Below, in pieces: positions 22,408-32,862 of a stretch of DNA of 64,000 nucleotides (position 1 is its first letter; every line of letters starts with the position of its first letter). The stretch is from Scalesia atractyloides. Taxonomy: Eukaryota; Streptophyta; Magnoliopsida; Asterales; Asteraceae. The position numbers and the translations under genes are program-made. Under the pieces are notes generated by a model. The model had not been told where the DNA came from and did no database searches. It worked only from the letters and a program-made list of their open reading frames with translations. The stretch is from contig CAMTDV010000007.1 of assembly GCA_947069175.1 (NCBI GenBank), forward strand, positions 54,827,583-54,891,582. The letters are read 5' to 3'.

Positions 22408-23797
22408 TGATCGGAGTGTCGCATCCCAGTCAAAGATAAAATTTATAATCCCAATTTACCCTTAACAATGTGTTAGTGGTAGTAAGGGGTTGAACCACGA
22501 AGAGTTTGTGGTTTGCGTGCGGTACAAGATTGATTTTAACAAAATGTCACGAATTATGAAGCTTGCTAATATTTTTATTAATTTTGTGTGTTTGAAAGAG
22601 ATGTCGGAATGCTCCGACCAATTTGATTTTTATTACTTAACCACTAAAAACTTGAATACTTGCATGAAAACTTAACTAATTGATTAAAACAATGATTTGA
22701 GAACAAGGTTCACACCCGGTTCGGTAATGTAAATCCTAGATTCCTACACGTTTTAAGTTCAATTCATTTGTAAAATGACCAACAAGTTTAGTGTTACGTG
22801 ATTTAGATGCCAAAAGCTATCGACGTTATGAACAACGGACTACAATGCACTTTGTTATCACAAACAAGTGGACTCTAACATAGACAAGGCATAATTGCAT
22901 ATAAACATTTCACAAATCAAATTTAATCTTCATTCGACAATTCATGAATTCAATACAAATAAAAGTCAATCATCATAGGTTTCAAAATCAAAGCACAAAT
23001 TGTCACAAATCAATACTCAAACAATGTCAAACCCTAGAACTTACAAAACCTACACCGGGGTGAAACCCAAGGAATTAGCCGCTCATGGTGCACGGGACTT
23101 GATCAACGAGTGATGAAAGTTTTAACATTGACATTATGAGCTTGGTGATGATGATAGATGGTGATTAGGGTTTAGGTTAGATGGTGAGAATGAACGGATT
23201 GAAAGGATGGATGAAGATGATGATGATAGTGGATTAGGGTTAGGAACGATGAGGATGATGGATTGGATGATTGGTGTGGATTGGTGATGCACAAGATGAA
23301 GCTTGGATGATTCTTGGCTCCAAGAACAAGTTCAAAACTCCCCAAACTCGTAATCCCCTTCAAATGGTCAAAATACAAGTTAATACCAGTCCAAAGTTGA
23401 ATTTCAGCGACAAGGAAATAGGAGGGGCATTGTCGACGGCCCAATGGGGCGTCGCCGACGGCCCCTAGATCTTCAGGTTTTCTTCGACGCTCTAACCTAC
23501 TGCCTACGACCAATTTTTGCCTACAGAGCTATCTGAGGGCGTCGGGCGACGGCCAGGGGGTCGGCGACGCCAGGGTCGTCGACGACGTCCTCTCTAATTC
23601 TTGGTTTCCTATTTTTCCATTTCGTATCCCGGATGACCTGGTTTCCGCCCCGATGCTCCGAAATGCTCCCAATAGCTCCTTAAACTCCGTAAACCTGTAA
23701 AACACAAATCCAATCAAAAGTAGGCTATTCGAAACTAAAAGTTACGTAAAACATTAACTTAAGCTTAATAGAAACATCGGTTTTTGACCACGCATCA
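22408..23797 (-). mobile_element. Lone LTR of Athila-type family B, inserted in A2
   Basis: On the plus strand it runs tgatcggagtgtcgc ... cacgcatca, so on the minus strand it has TGATG...CGATCA termini. It is flanked by ggtaa (22403-22407) and ggtta (23798-23802), a 5-bp target-site duplication with one change. The same sequence recurs at 31547-32862. It is followed by A LTR sequence and not by a B interior, so at this place it is a solo LTR. Confidence 0.8.
23440..23600 (-). promoter_or_regulatory. CG-rich palindromic words in B LTR
   Basis: The segment holds ggcgtcgccgacg (23448-23460), gcgtcgggcgacggcc and gtcgtcgacgacgtc. They form short inverted repeats around gtcg/cgac in an otherwise AT-rich LTR. 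The copy at 32550-32660 has lost part of them. I cannot place a TATA box for B. Confidence 0.4.
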
Positions 23798-24739
23798 GGT
23801 TATCAAACCACGTTAATATTAAAGAGCGGTAAAAGACCGTTAGTGCTAAAAGAGTAACCGTAAGTAAAATAACTAGGAACAAATTAACCTAGTAAATAAC
23901 ATATATATAAGTAACAAGACAATGCGTTTTGGTTTATATAATCAAACACTAAACTTGAGGGACTAAAGTTGCCACAAAAAGAAACTTGTGTTTTTAAAAA
24001 CACAAAAATTAAGACACAACACACATAGTAAATGTGTGCTGGTCGATCACCAGGAGATGAAGACTAGGGATACCCTAGTTCATCCAAGAATCAACAAATT
24101 GAATATCAATTCTAATCTCAAATCAATGCATGAGCGCATATAAACGATCACCTAAACGAGGGGATCATGAGGTATGTCTCAAAACTTAGATTGGTGAAAG
24201 TAATGACTTGAGACAAGTAGAATATTTGCAATTGGATAGTTGGATTATGATCCAAAGATGAATTTGAGTAGTTTATTGTATGCTTAATTTTGTTGGACAT
24301 CATGAAATTATGAGATGATTGAGATAAATTACTTGTAAGTGATTAACAAGTAGATAATGAAGTGGGTTTTGATAATATGATAAAGTAGATGATATACATG
24401 TTCTTAGAATCATCATACATGATTATAATAGCAAGAATACCCGAAAAATCTATGAGTTCGAGTATATGTTCATACTCGCCATGGAATGGGTTTATGTATG
24501 ATATAATAAAATAGATGCTATATTCATATTAAATGAGGTTTGAAATCATCATGTGTTTATTGAGTTTAGATAAGCTTAAAGTTTGAGTAAATCCCATATT
24601 TATGGTGCAATGGGATTGTTTTATAATGATGAAGTTCTTGTATAAGATTGATAGATTAGCATACAATGATTGAGACTACGTTAATCTGATGTTAACGATT
24701 TTCTGAACTTGGTTGAGAAAAGTAGTTAAAATAGTAGCC
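23798..24739 (+). repeat. Duplicated segment of A LTR between B LTR and truncated B interior
   Basis: It matches 816-1767 of A1 and 32863-33825 of A2, and stops abruptly after aaatagtagcc at 24739. At 24740 the B interior begins without homology to A. The same right-hand ggtta flank as at 32863 shows that both B LTRs mark one ancestral insertion. A tandem duplication followed by LTR-LTR recombination would explain it. Confidence 0.7.
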
Positions 24740-25089
24740 AACGGTACACCAAAAGTGCTATGTTTCTCCGATGGTTAACCTCCTGTATGACACATTTCAC
24801 CCGACGGCCCCAATGAGTACCGTCCACCAGTCGACGCATCACCTATTTTCAATTTTTTTAACACACACACGTTTACTATACCACCCCCCGAATAATTGTG
24901 TATTGTCCTCAATACACAAAACAGGTTTAAAACATACCTTATGTCTTCATGACCCGTTTGCGATATCCGAACTTCACTCGTTAACAAGATTAGTACGAAA
25001 CGACTAAACTAATATACAAAACGATACCCAAACAATATAAATAGTACAAACTCTACAACAATTGTTCTTGGCCCTTTAATTGACCTCAT
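24740..25089 (-). other. B post-integrase region with conserved Athila 3' motif
   Basis: No gene is visible. At 24881-24915 the minus strand reads ttgaggacaatacacaatta followed by a G-run (cggggggtgg). The same kind of motif lies at 47883-47916 in C (attgaggacaatgtgtgatt then a G-run). It is a shared landmark of the two Athila-type elements. Confidence 0.6.
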
Positions 25090-26393
25090 AAGTTGGCACG
25101 CTTACCAAGAAGCTTACAATTCCTTGTTTGCTTCCTTGTTTTCCTCGTTACCATCGAGAAACAGTTTAAGACGATGACCGTTAACTGTTTGTTTTGACCC
25201 ATCCTTTGGGTCCTCAATGGTAACATCACCTAGCTACCGACCCGCGTAATCACATACGGGCCCATCCATTTGCTCTTTAGCTTACCGGGAAGAACTTGAG
25301 CCTTGAATTCTATAGACAAACCTTTTGGCCCACTACTAATTCCTTCGCTTCAATTTGGCATCGTGTGCTCTTTCATGCCATCTTTGTATTTTGAAGCACA
25401 CTCATATGCCTCCTCCCGAAGCTCTTCTAGCTCACACAGCTTCAACTTGCGTTCTTTCACCTGCATCATCATACTTATGATTAACTTCTTTGATAGCCGA
25501 AAATGTACGATGTACAAGTTCAACCGGCAAGTGACAATTTTTACCGTAAACTAAGCGGTAAGTAGTAGTGACAATAGGTGTTTATGCACCGTTCGATAGG
25601 CCCATAAGGCATCGTTCAACTTCGTTGACCAATCCTTACCTTCCGGTTCGAACGGTCTTTTGCAAAATTTCCTTAATTTTCCTATTAGACACTCCACTTG
25701 ACCACTAATTTGTGGATGATAGGGTAGCAATTCTATGGTCAACACCATACCGTTTTAGTAATTTCCCAAAATTAAAGTTCTTAAAATGAGATCCCCCATC
25801 ACTAATAATCACCCGAGGTATCCCAAATCTAGAAATCATATTAGTTTGCACAAAATTGCAAACAACGATATGGTCATTTGTTTTGGTGGCGATTGCTTCA
25901 ACCCATTAGACACATAATCCACCACCACAAAATGTACAAATTCCCATGAGAATTAGGGAATGGGCCCATGAAATCGATTCCCCACACATCAAAAATAGCG
26001 ACAAGAGAATCGGTTGCATTGGCATCTCATCCCGCTTAGAAATACCCCATAATTTTTGACACTCAACACAGTTTTTCACAAATTAAAAGCGTCTTTAAAA
26101 ATAGTCGGCCAGTAAAGGCCGAGATTGAGCACTTTATGCCCGTTTTGTGACCACTGAAATGGCCCCCACAAGCAAAAGAATGCAAGTGCATCAAGACACT
26201 CGGGATCTCCTCCTCCGGTCATACATCTCCTCACAACTTGATCCGGGCATGTCTTGAATAAATCCTGTTCTTCCCACGTGTAGTATTTGATTTGAGAAAG
26301 GAAATGCAATCTTCTCCTCCTATCCCAATGAGCCGGCAAATCACCTGTCACCAAATAATTGATAATATTAGCAAACCAAGTTAATATTGACAC
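25090..26393 (-). pseudogene. B integrase
   Basis: Pieces in several frames follow the Athila integrase order: WFANIINYLVTGDLPAHWDRR and YYTWEEQDLFKTCPDQVVRRC (26076-26393), then YWPTIFKDAFNL, then LLPYHPQISGQVECLIGKL, with the core's final active-site Glu, and LNDALWAYRTVHK (25551-25748), and a C-terminal DPKDGSKQTVNGHRLKLFLD-like end near 25120-25210. The zinc-binding His/Cys set is disrupted, because part of 26090-26200 is out of frame. Frameshifts break it at least four times. Confidence 0.8.
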
Positions 26394-26900
26394 TTTCAGA
26401 ATATGCTCATCTGGAAATGTCTCGTTAATCTCTACACGAGAAGAACCCTCTTCTATAACAACCGGGATAAGTGGTCTGCCACCACATTTTCGCTACCCTT
26501 CTTATCCCGTATTTTCAAGTCAAACTCTTGTAGCAAAAGTACCCATCGAATTAACCGTGCTTTGCATCTTTCTTCTCCATGAGGTACCTGACATCAGATT
26601 GGTCGAATATACAATCACTTTACACTCCAAATGTAAGCTCGGAATTTATCCAACCATATACCACCGCAAGTAGCTCTTTCGGTTGTTGTATAATTCAATT
26701 GAGCATCCGAAAGAGTCTTACTTGCGTAATATATGGCAACGGGTTTCTTTTCTACCCTTTGACCAAAACAGCCCCCACCCACAATCACTTGCATCACACA
26801 TAATTTCGAACGGCAAAGACCAATTCGGTGATTGCAAGATTGGGCCTCAACCAATTTCTTTTCAGCACGTTAAAAGCATTTTAACAATCTTTGTTAAATT
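26394..26900 (-). pseudogene. B RNase H domain
   Basis: The minus frame 26615-26854 carries QRVEKKPVAIYYASKTLSDA and QLNYTTTERA, which are typical of the Ty3/gypsy RNase H. The canonical CDAS motif before it is split by a frameshift. The rest, including the LIRWVLLLQEFDL-like part, is degenerate down to the integrase. Confidence 0.75.
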
Positions 26901-26915
26901 CAAACGGTTGGTGTT

Positions 26916-27727
26916 TTAAAATAAATTACATAAAGGTTTTGTTATATCACTAAATCCCTTTATAAACCGTCTGTAAAACCCCGCATGACCCAAAAATGAT
27001 CTAATACCCTTAATGCTCGTGGGATATGGCAAAGTAAAAATAACTTGCACTTTTGCCCTATCAACCTCTATCCCACGACTTAACACCACGTGTCCCAACA
27101 CAATTCCCTCTTGAACCATAAAATGGCTCTTTTCCCAACTCAAAACCAAATTTTTCTCAACACATCTTTTTAACACTTTTTCGAGTTGGTCAAGGCAAAC
27201 ATCAAACGATGACCCAAAAATTGAAAAGTCATCCATGAAAATCTCTAAAGACTCTCCCACCATATCTGAAAAGATACTCATCATACACCTTTGGAAGGTG
27301 GCGGGGGCATTACATAACCCAAACAGCATTCGCCTAAATGCGAAGGTACCGTATGGGCAAGTAAATGTGGTCTTAGCTTGATCTTCCGGATGGATAGCAA
27401 TTTGATTATAACCCGAATATCCATCCAGGAAACAATAATATTTTTGACCCCTAACTTTTCAACAATTTGCTCAATGAAAGGTAAAGGGAAATGGTCTTTA
27501 GAAGTTGCGGAATTCAACTTCCTATAATCAATACAAATACGCCACCCGGTTACCGACCGAGTGGCGACCTCTTCACCTGCGTCATTTGTGACGACTTGAA
27601 TGCCCGCCTTTTTGGGAATGGTTTGTGTAGGGCTCACCAATTGACTATCAGAGATGAGGTATATGATACCCGCATCTAGCCACTTTAGTACCTCCTTCTT
27701 GACAACTCCTCGCATATTAGGATTCAA
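26916..27727 (-). pseudogene. B reverse transcriptase
   Basis: Two overlapping frames: 27281-27727 has VVKKEVLKWLDAGIIYLISD, SVTGWRICIDYRKLNSAT and HFPLPFIEQIVEKL; 26916-27329 has MLFGLCNAPATFQRCMMSIF, the catalytic IFMDDFSIFG with both Asp residues kept, and GHVVLSRGIEVDRAKVQVI. One frameshift separates them (around 27300). The core active site is the best preserved of the three RT copies in the window. Confidence 0.85.
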
Positions 27728-27806
27728 TCTCTGATGTGTGTCAGAGAAGGAGTACTACCATCTTCAGTGATGATTTTATGCATCACTACGGAAGGGCTAA
27801 TTCCCT

Positions 27807-28986
27807 TCAAATCAGCAATGGTCCACCTAATAACGGTTCTATTGGCGACCAACACCTCATCAGCTTCTTTTCTTGCTCCCCGGTCAGATTTGATGCAATG
27901 ATAACCGGTAGCGTGTTGCCCTCACCCACATAAGCATACTTCAAATGCTTGGACAACACCTTCAACTCGAAAGTGGGAGGCTCTATCAATGACGGCTTCA
28001 ACTTAGTGTCAATCTTCTCGGGAAGACTTTCCACTTGGTGTGTCCAAGGTGGTTTTCCTTCCTTCATCGCCATCACTTCCATCTTATTCTCTTCCTCATG
28101 CATGCTCCGATTCGTTTCCGTTTTTAACTTGTCAAACATGAAACACTCCTCTATTGTGTTTTCCTCCTCAACACCCATGTCACAGAGAGGTATACACTCG
28201 TCAACGACGTCCGCCATATAGCATTCGTAATTAACTAGAGGATCCGTTAATTCGGAAAAGACATTTAACCGCAACCGACGGTTACCAAAAGTCATGTCGA
28301 TCGTACCTATTTTACAATTAATTTGGGCATTTGATGTTGCCAAGAATGGTTGACCGAGAATAACCGTAGGTTGCTTGGTTAAGTCCAACGAAATGTAATC
28401 AAGTACTAAGAAATCCACCGGATAGTAAAAGTCCTCGACCCTGACGATTATATCTGTGACTATTCCACGGGTAGTTTAGGGGTCAAGTCGGCTAGCACTA
28501 CGGTAGTGTTTGCCACTCGAAGTGGACTAAACTCATATTGGTCATACAAATTACCCGGTAGAATACTCACACTAGCTCCAAGATCCAGGAGTGCCCTTGT
28601 CATTTTAAATTCTCCAACTTGAATTGAGATGATAGGCGCTCCCGGGTCTTGCAACTTGGTGGAAGTGCACCTGAAAGAATTGAACTCACATTTTCAGTTA
28701 AGTCTAGTTTCTTTAGAAACTTGTGAGTTCGTTTTTGAGTGCGCAAGTCCTTTAAGTACTTAGCATATGATGGGACTTGTTTTATTGCATCCAAAACTGG
28801 TAAATTGATTTTGACTTGTTTAAAAATTTCCCACATTTCTTCTTGGTGGGGACCTCTTTTATTTACCACTTTTTTACATGGTTCCAACAAAGCTTCGGGA
28901 TAAGGGGTGGTATTAACCTCCACACCCTTTTCCTTAGCTTTCGGGATAGGGGCGGTCACAACGGGTGTATTTTTATCATTTTTCAA
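27807..28986 (-). pseudogene. B protease and flanking Gag-Pol linker
   Basis: The frame 28460-28654 has ALLDLGASVSILPGNLYDQY, with the catalytic D-L-G in place of the usual D-S/T-G, as known for Athila-type proteases. It is followed by VVLADLTPKLPVE. 28600-28986 is the preceding linker (VEVNTTPYPEALLEPCKK, INLPVLDAIKQVPSYAKYLK). 27807-28418 continues FLVLDYISLDLTKQPTVILG and QPFLATSNAQINCKIG. Two frame breaks are visible. Confidence 0.8.
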
Positions 28987-29159
28987 AACATTTCTTTTTG
29001 ACCCGTTTGACCGTCAACAGCCTCATAATCACTAGCCTCTTCCACCACCCCTTCCACAAATTGAGGTGGTGGTGACACAACACTATTATCAATGACTCGA
29101 CCACTAGGTAATGAGATTTTATTAATTGGTACCTCACGTGTGTTCTTTGACTTGGACAC

Positions 29160-31398
29160 TTAATGCTTAGGGTTCACTATAGTGTCACTAGCCAGTTTTC
29201 CACCACTTCCATGCATCTGTGCCATCTCCTCCGCAAGTTGACCCACTTGCTTCTCTAAAGCCTTGTGCGATTTATCACGTACCTCGAACTCCTTTTTCAT
29301 TTCCATATTTATTTCTTGATTCGAAGTCGTGATGGCATTCATGATTGCATCCAGCTTTGAACTTAAGGAGTCTTCACAACCCATTGGAGGATTAGAGTTA
29401 CCACCTCCATTACCACCTTGGTTGTAGCCCCTTTGATAACCACCTTCACGATTCTGATAGCCTTGGCTACTTCCTTGGTTGTAATTTCTTTGGTACCCCC
29501 TTGGTTACCACCTTGACGGTTTTGATACATCGAACCTCCTTGATTCCCACTTTGATTACCCGTTTGAAAGTTGGGATTCATTTGATTTGAGGCATTCCAT
29601 AATGAAAGTTTGGATGTTTTCTCAAACTCAGGTGATAAGTGTTAGAATTCATATCGAATTGCTTGCAATCACCATACACTTGATTCACCTCCTCAATCAT
29701 ATGTGCCATGCTCACTTGACATTCTTTGGTTCGATACCGAATATCCCCACAATCTTTGCACACCGCGAACTGAACCGCACCTACTTCCTTCTTCTTCATA
29801 CGTAATTCCCGTTCCAAAGTAGCAATTCTATCCTTAGCGCTCGAATCAAGGTCGGGAAGAGATCGAGAAATAGGACGCTTTTTAGATCGGTCCGCCATAG
29901 TGACCGCTTTGGAATTCTTGCTCATCCTTTCCAAGAAATCCCAATCATCTTCCTCAAGATTGTTCAACAACGTTCCGTTACTTGCCGATTGCAAATACTT
30001 GTGATCATCGGCATCCAACCCCCTTACTAAGCATTTAAGTAATTCCCACCTTAGAATTTGATGATGAGGACACTTCCTAACCAAATCTTTGAAACGTGTC
30101 AATGCCTCATGTAATAATTCCCCCGGTAATTGCCTAAGTGACTGAATTTCATCTCTTGCATCATTGGTCTTTGCAATTGAGTAGTATTCATCCAAGAAAA
30201 CTTGTTACATCTCTGCCCAAGTGTGAATAATGTTTGCCAAACGTGTGAGAAACCACTGCTTAGCTTTGTCTTTTAAGGAAAATTGAAGCAATCTCAACTT
30301 CACTTCTTACAACGCGAAATCGTGACCTCCAATAGTACCACATATAGCCGAGAATTCCGCCAAATGTGTATACGGCTTGTCATTCGTTCTACCGTTGAAG
30401 TGGGGTAGGATGTTAACATAATTCGGCTTACAATCAAAAGCCCTTCTTCCCGAGGCGTGGGAACAATGGGTGAGTCATTTTCGGTGACCACCGGTCTAAA
30501 CCGTCCATTAACACCTCACGGAGCTTGTTGATGAATTTAACGTCTCAGACCATTGACCTCTTGATTAATCGGCCTATTGTTGCCCCTTCTGTCACAACCA
30601 CCATTTCCACCGCCCACAAATTGCGGAATTCGATCCCGGTTACCGTTGTTAATGTTGTTGTTGCCGTAATCCCGGTTTTGTCGATCATTATCATGACCAT
30701 ATCCATCGTTCCCCACAAAATTTGCATGTTGACAGCCAAAATCTTCATTCTCAAACCCCCGAGCATCATAGAAATTCCCATGTTGTTATCTCCCCATTCA
30801 TCATCTACAACCCTTTCGTTATAGTTTCCACCATCATCCGAATATTCCAAGTGGACGCTCACATGTTCCGGTGATTGATAACCGGGAACACTATATGGTG
30901 CATCATCGGGAATATTATTTCTCAAATCATCGAGATCGAGAAACTGGGCTTCATTTGTGGGATTGCCACAGCTATGGTTAACCCCACGGTTGGCGTTAAT
31001 ATTTCGGTTGTTGAGATTGGGAGGTAATGGGTTTTGTCGATTTTGGTTTGGAGGTGGAGGTATGGGTGTACGTTGGCGGTTGTTTTGTTTTCGGCTACGA
31101 GCATGGAATGGTGGTGTTGGTGGTTTTGAGTTGTTACCACCCCCGATTGATGGTTTTGGGTGTTTTGGTTTTGAGGTTGGGGTGGGTAATCATAGAATTG
31201 GTTTTGGTTGTTGGGTTGATTCGAGTTTTGCGGATCCATTGGAATGGGTACAAAGGATGGTGTAGGTGGTGAGTGAGTATTGGGTGGATTATAGAAAAAA
31301 GTTGCCTCTAACCGGTTGGCTAGGTTTCTCCTAACAACCTGCTCAATCTCCGGTTCGAACACTAACGGCGAGGTCCTCCAGGAATTCCGTGTATGCAT
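29160..31398 (-). pseudogene. B gag
   Basis: It starts MHTRNSWRTSPLVFEPEIEQ (31398), typical of Athila-type Gag, and goes on in a Pro/Asn/Gln-rich region in shifted frames (30300-30925). The capsid part (29578-30195) has LRQLPGELLHEALTRFKDLV and LLKCLVRGLDADDHKYL. A zinc knuckle-like CKDCGDIRYRTKEC lacks the His. The end (29160-29581) is Gly/Gln/Asn-rich, then a coiled-coil-like MEMKKEFEVRDKSHKALEKQ. At least five frame breaks occur. Confidence 0.8.
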
Positions 31399-31524
31399 AC
31401 ACTACTTGTAACCTGCAGAAGTAACACACCCTAGTAACACAAAAGCAAAGACGATATAAAGAAACAAGCACTTTAAGCAAATAATCACAAAATAAAACAA
31501 ATCCAAACGCAAAGCGCACGAACT

Positions 31525-31542
31525 CCCCGGCAACGACGCCAA
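31525..31542 (-). other. Primer-binding site of B (tRNA-Asp type)
   Basis: On the minus strand ttggcgtcgttgccgggg follows the LTR end (cgatca, then aatt). It matches the known Athila site TGGCGCCGTTGCCGGGG with one change, complementary to the 3' end of tRNA-Asp. Confidence 0.8.
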
Positions 31543-31546
31543 AATT

Positions 31547-32862
31547 TGATCGGAGTGTCGCCCCCGGTCAAAGATAAAATTTATAATCCCAAATGTCCCT
31601 TAACAATGTGTTAGTGGTAGAAGGGGTTAAACCACGAAGAGTTTGTGGTTTGCGTGCGGACAAGATTGATTTTAACGAAGTGTCACGAATTATGAAGCTT
31701 GCTGATATTTTTATTAATTTTGTGTGTTTGAAAGAGATGTCGGAATGCTCCGACCAATTTGATTTTTATTACTTAACCACTAAAAACTTGAATACTTGCA
31801 CGAAAACTTAACTAATTGGTTAAAACAATGATTTGAGAACAAGTTCACACCCGGTTCGGTAATGTAAATCCTAGGGTTCCTAGAAGTTTTAAGTTCAATT
31901 CATTTGTAAAAATGACCAACAACTTTAGTGTTACGTGATTTAGATGCCAAAAGCTATCGACGTTATGAACAACGGACTACAATGCACTTTGTTATCACAA
32001 ACAAGTAAACTCTAACCTAGACAAGGCATAATTGCACAAAACATTTCACAAAGTCAAATTTAATCTTCATTCGACAATTCATGAATTCAATAAAAATAAA
32101 AGTCAATTATCATAGGTTTCAAAATCAAAGCACAAATTGTCACAACCTCAAACAATGTCAAACCCTAGAACTTACAAAACCTACACCGGGGTGAAACCCA
32201 AGGAATTAGCCGCTCATGGTGCACGGGACTTGATCAACGAGTGATGAAAGCTTGAACATTAATCTTGAGCTTGGTGATGATGATGGATGGTGATTAGGGT
32301 TTAGGTTTGATGGTGAGAATGAACGGATTGAAGGATGGATCAAGACGATGATGGTAGTGGATTAGGGTTAGGAATGATGAGGATGATGGATTGGATGATT
32401 GGTGTGGATTGGTGATGCACAAGATGAAGCTTGGATGATTCTTGGCTCCAAAACAAGTTCAAAACTCCCAAACTCGTAACCCCCCTTCAAATGGTCAAAA
32501 TACAAGTTAATACCGTCCAAAGTTGAATTTCACGACAAGGGTATAGGAGGGGCGTCGCCGCGGCCCTAGATCTTTAGGTTTTCCTCCGACACTCTAACCT
32601 ACTGCCTATGACCAATTTTTGCCGACGGAGCTAACTGAGGGGCGTCGGCAAGGCCTTTCTAATTCTTGGTTACCTGTTTTTCCATTTCGTGATCCCGGAT
32701 GACCCGTTTTCCGCCTGATGCTCCGAAATGCTCCCGAACAGCTCTTAAACTCCGTAAACCTGTAAAACACAAATCCAATCAAAAGTAGGCTATTCGAAAC
32801 TAAAAGTTACGTAAAACATTAACTTAAGATTAATAGAAACATCGGTTTTTGACCACGCATCA
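31547..32862 (-). mobile_element. 5' LTR of B
   Basis: It runs tgatcggagtgtcgc ... cacgcatca on the plus strand. It is collinear with 22408-23797 but 74 bp shorter, missing part of the CG-rich palindromic segment. It is followed at 32863 by ggtta and the rest of A2. Confidence 0.85.

Larger units (their letters stand above)
24740..32862 (-). mobile_element. Element B: Athila-type Ty3/gypsy, 3'-truncated
   Basis: On the minus strand: 5' LTR (31547-32862), tRNA-Asp type primer site, gag, protease, RT, RNase H and integrase, then a 3' region cut at 24740 by the A segment. No env-position ORF and no adjacent 3' LTR remain. All reading frames are interrupted. The Asp-type primer site and the Athila-style gag start (RNSWRTSPLVFEPEIEQ) set the family. 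Confidence 0.85.

Noticed and set aside
22490..22675. Plus-strand ORF of 61 codons, repeated at 31593-31811
   Set aside because: It lies inside the B LTR, which explains its recurrence. It is antisense to B and has no start or domain support.
30957..31272. Plus-strand Gly/Phe-rich ORFs
   Set aside because: They are the complement of the Pro/Asn-rich gag region of B on the minus strand.
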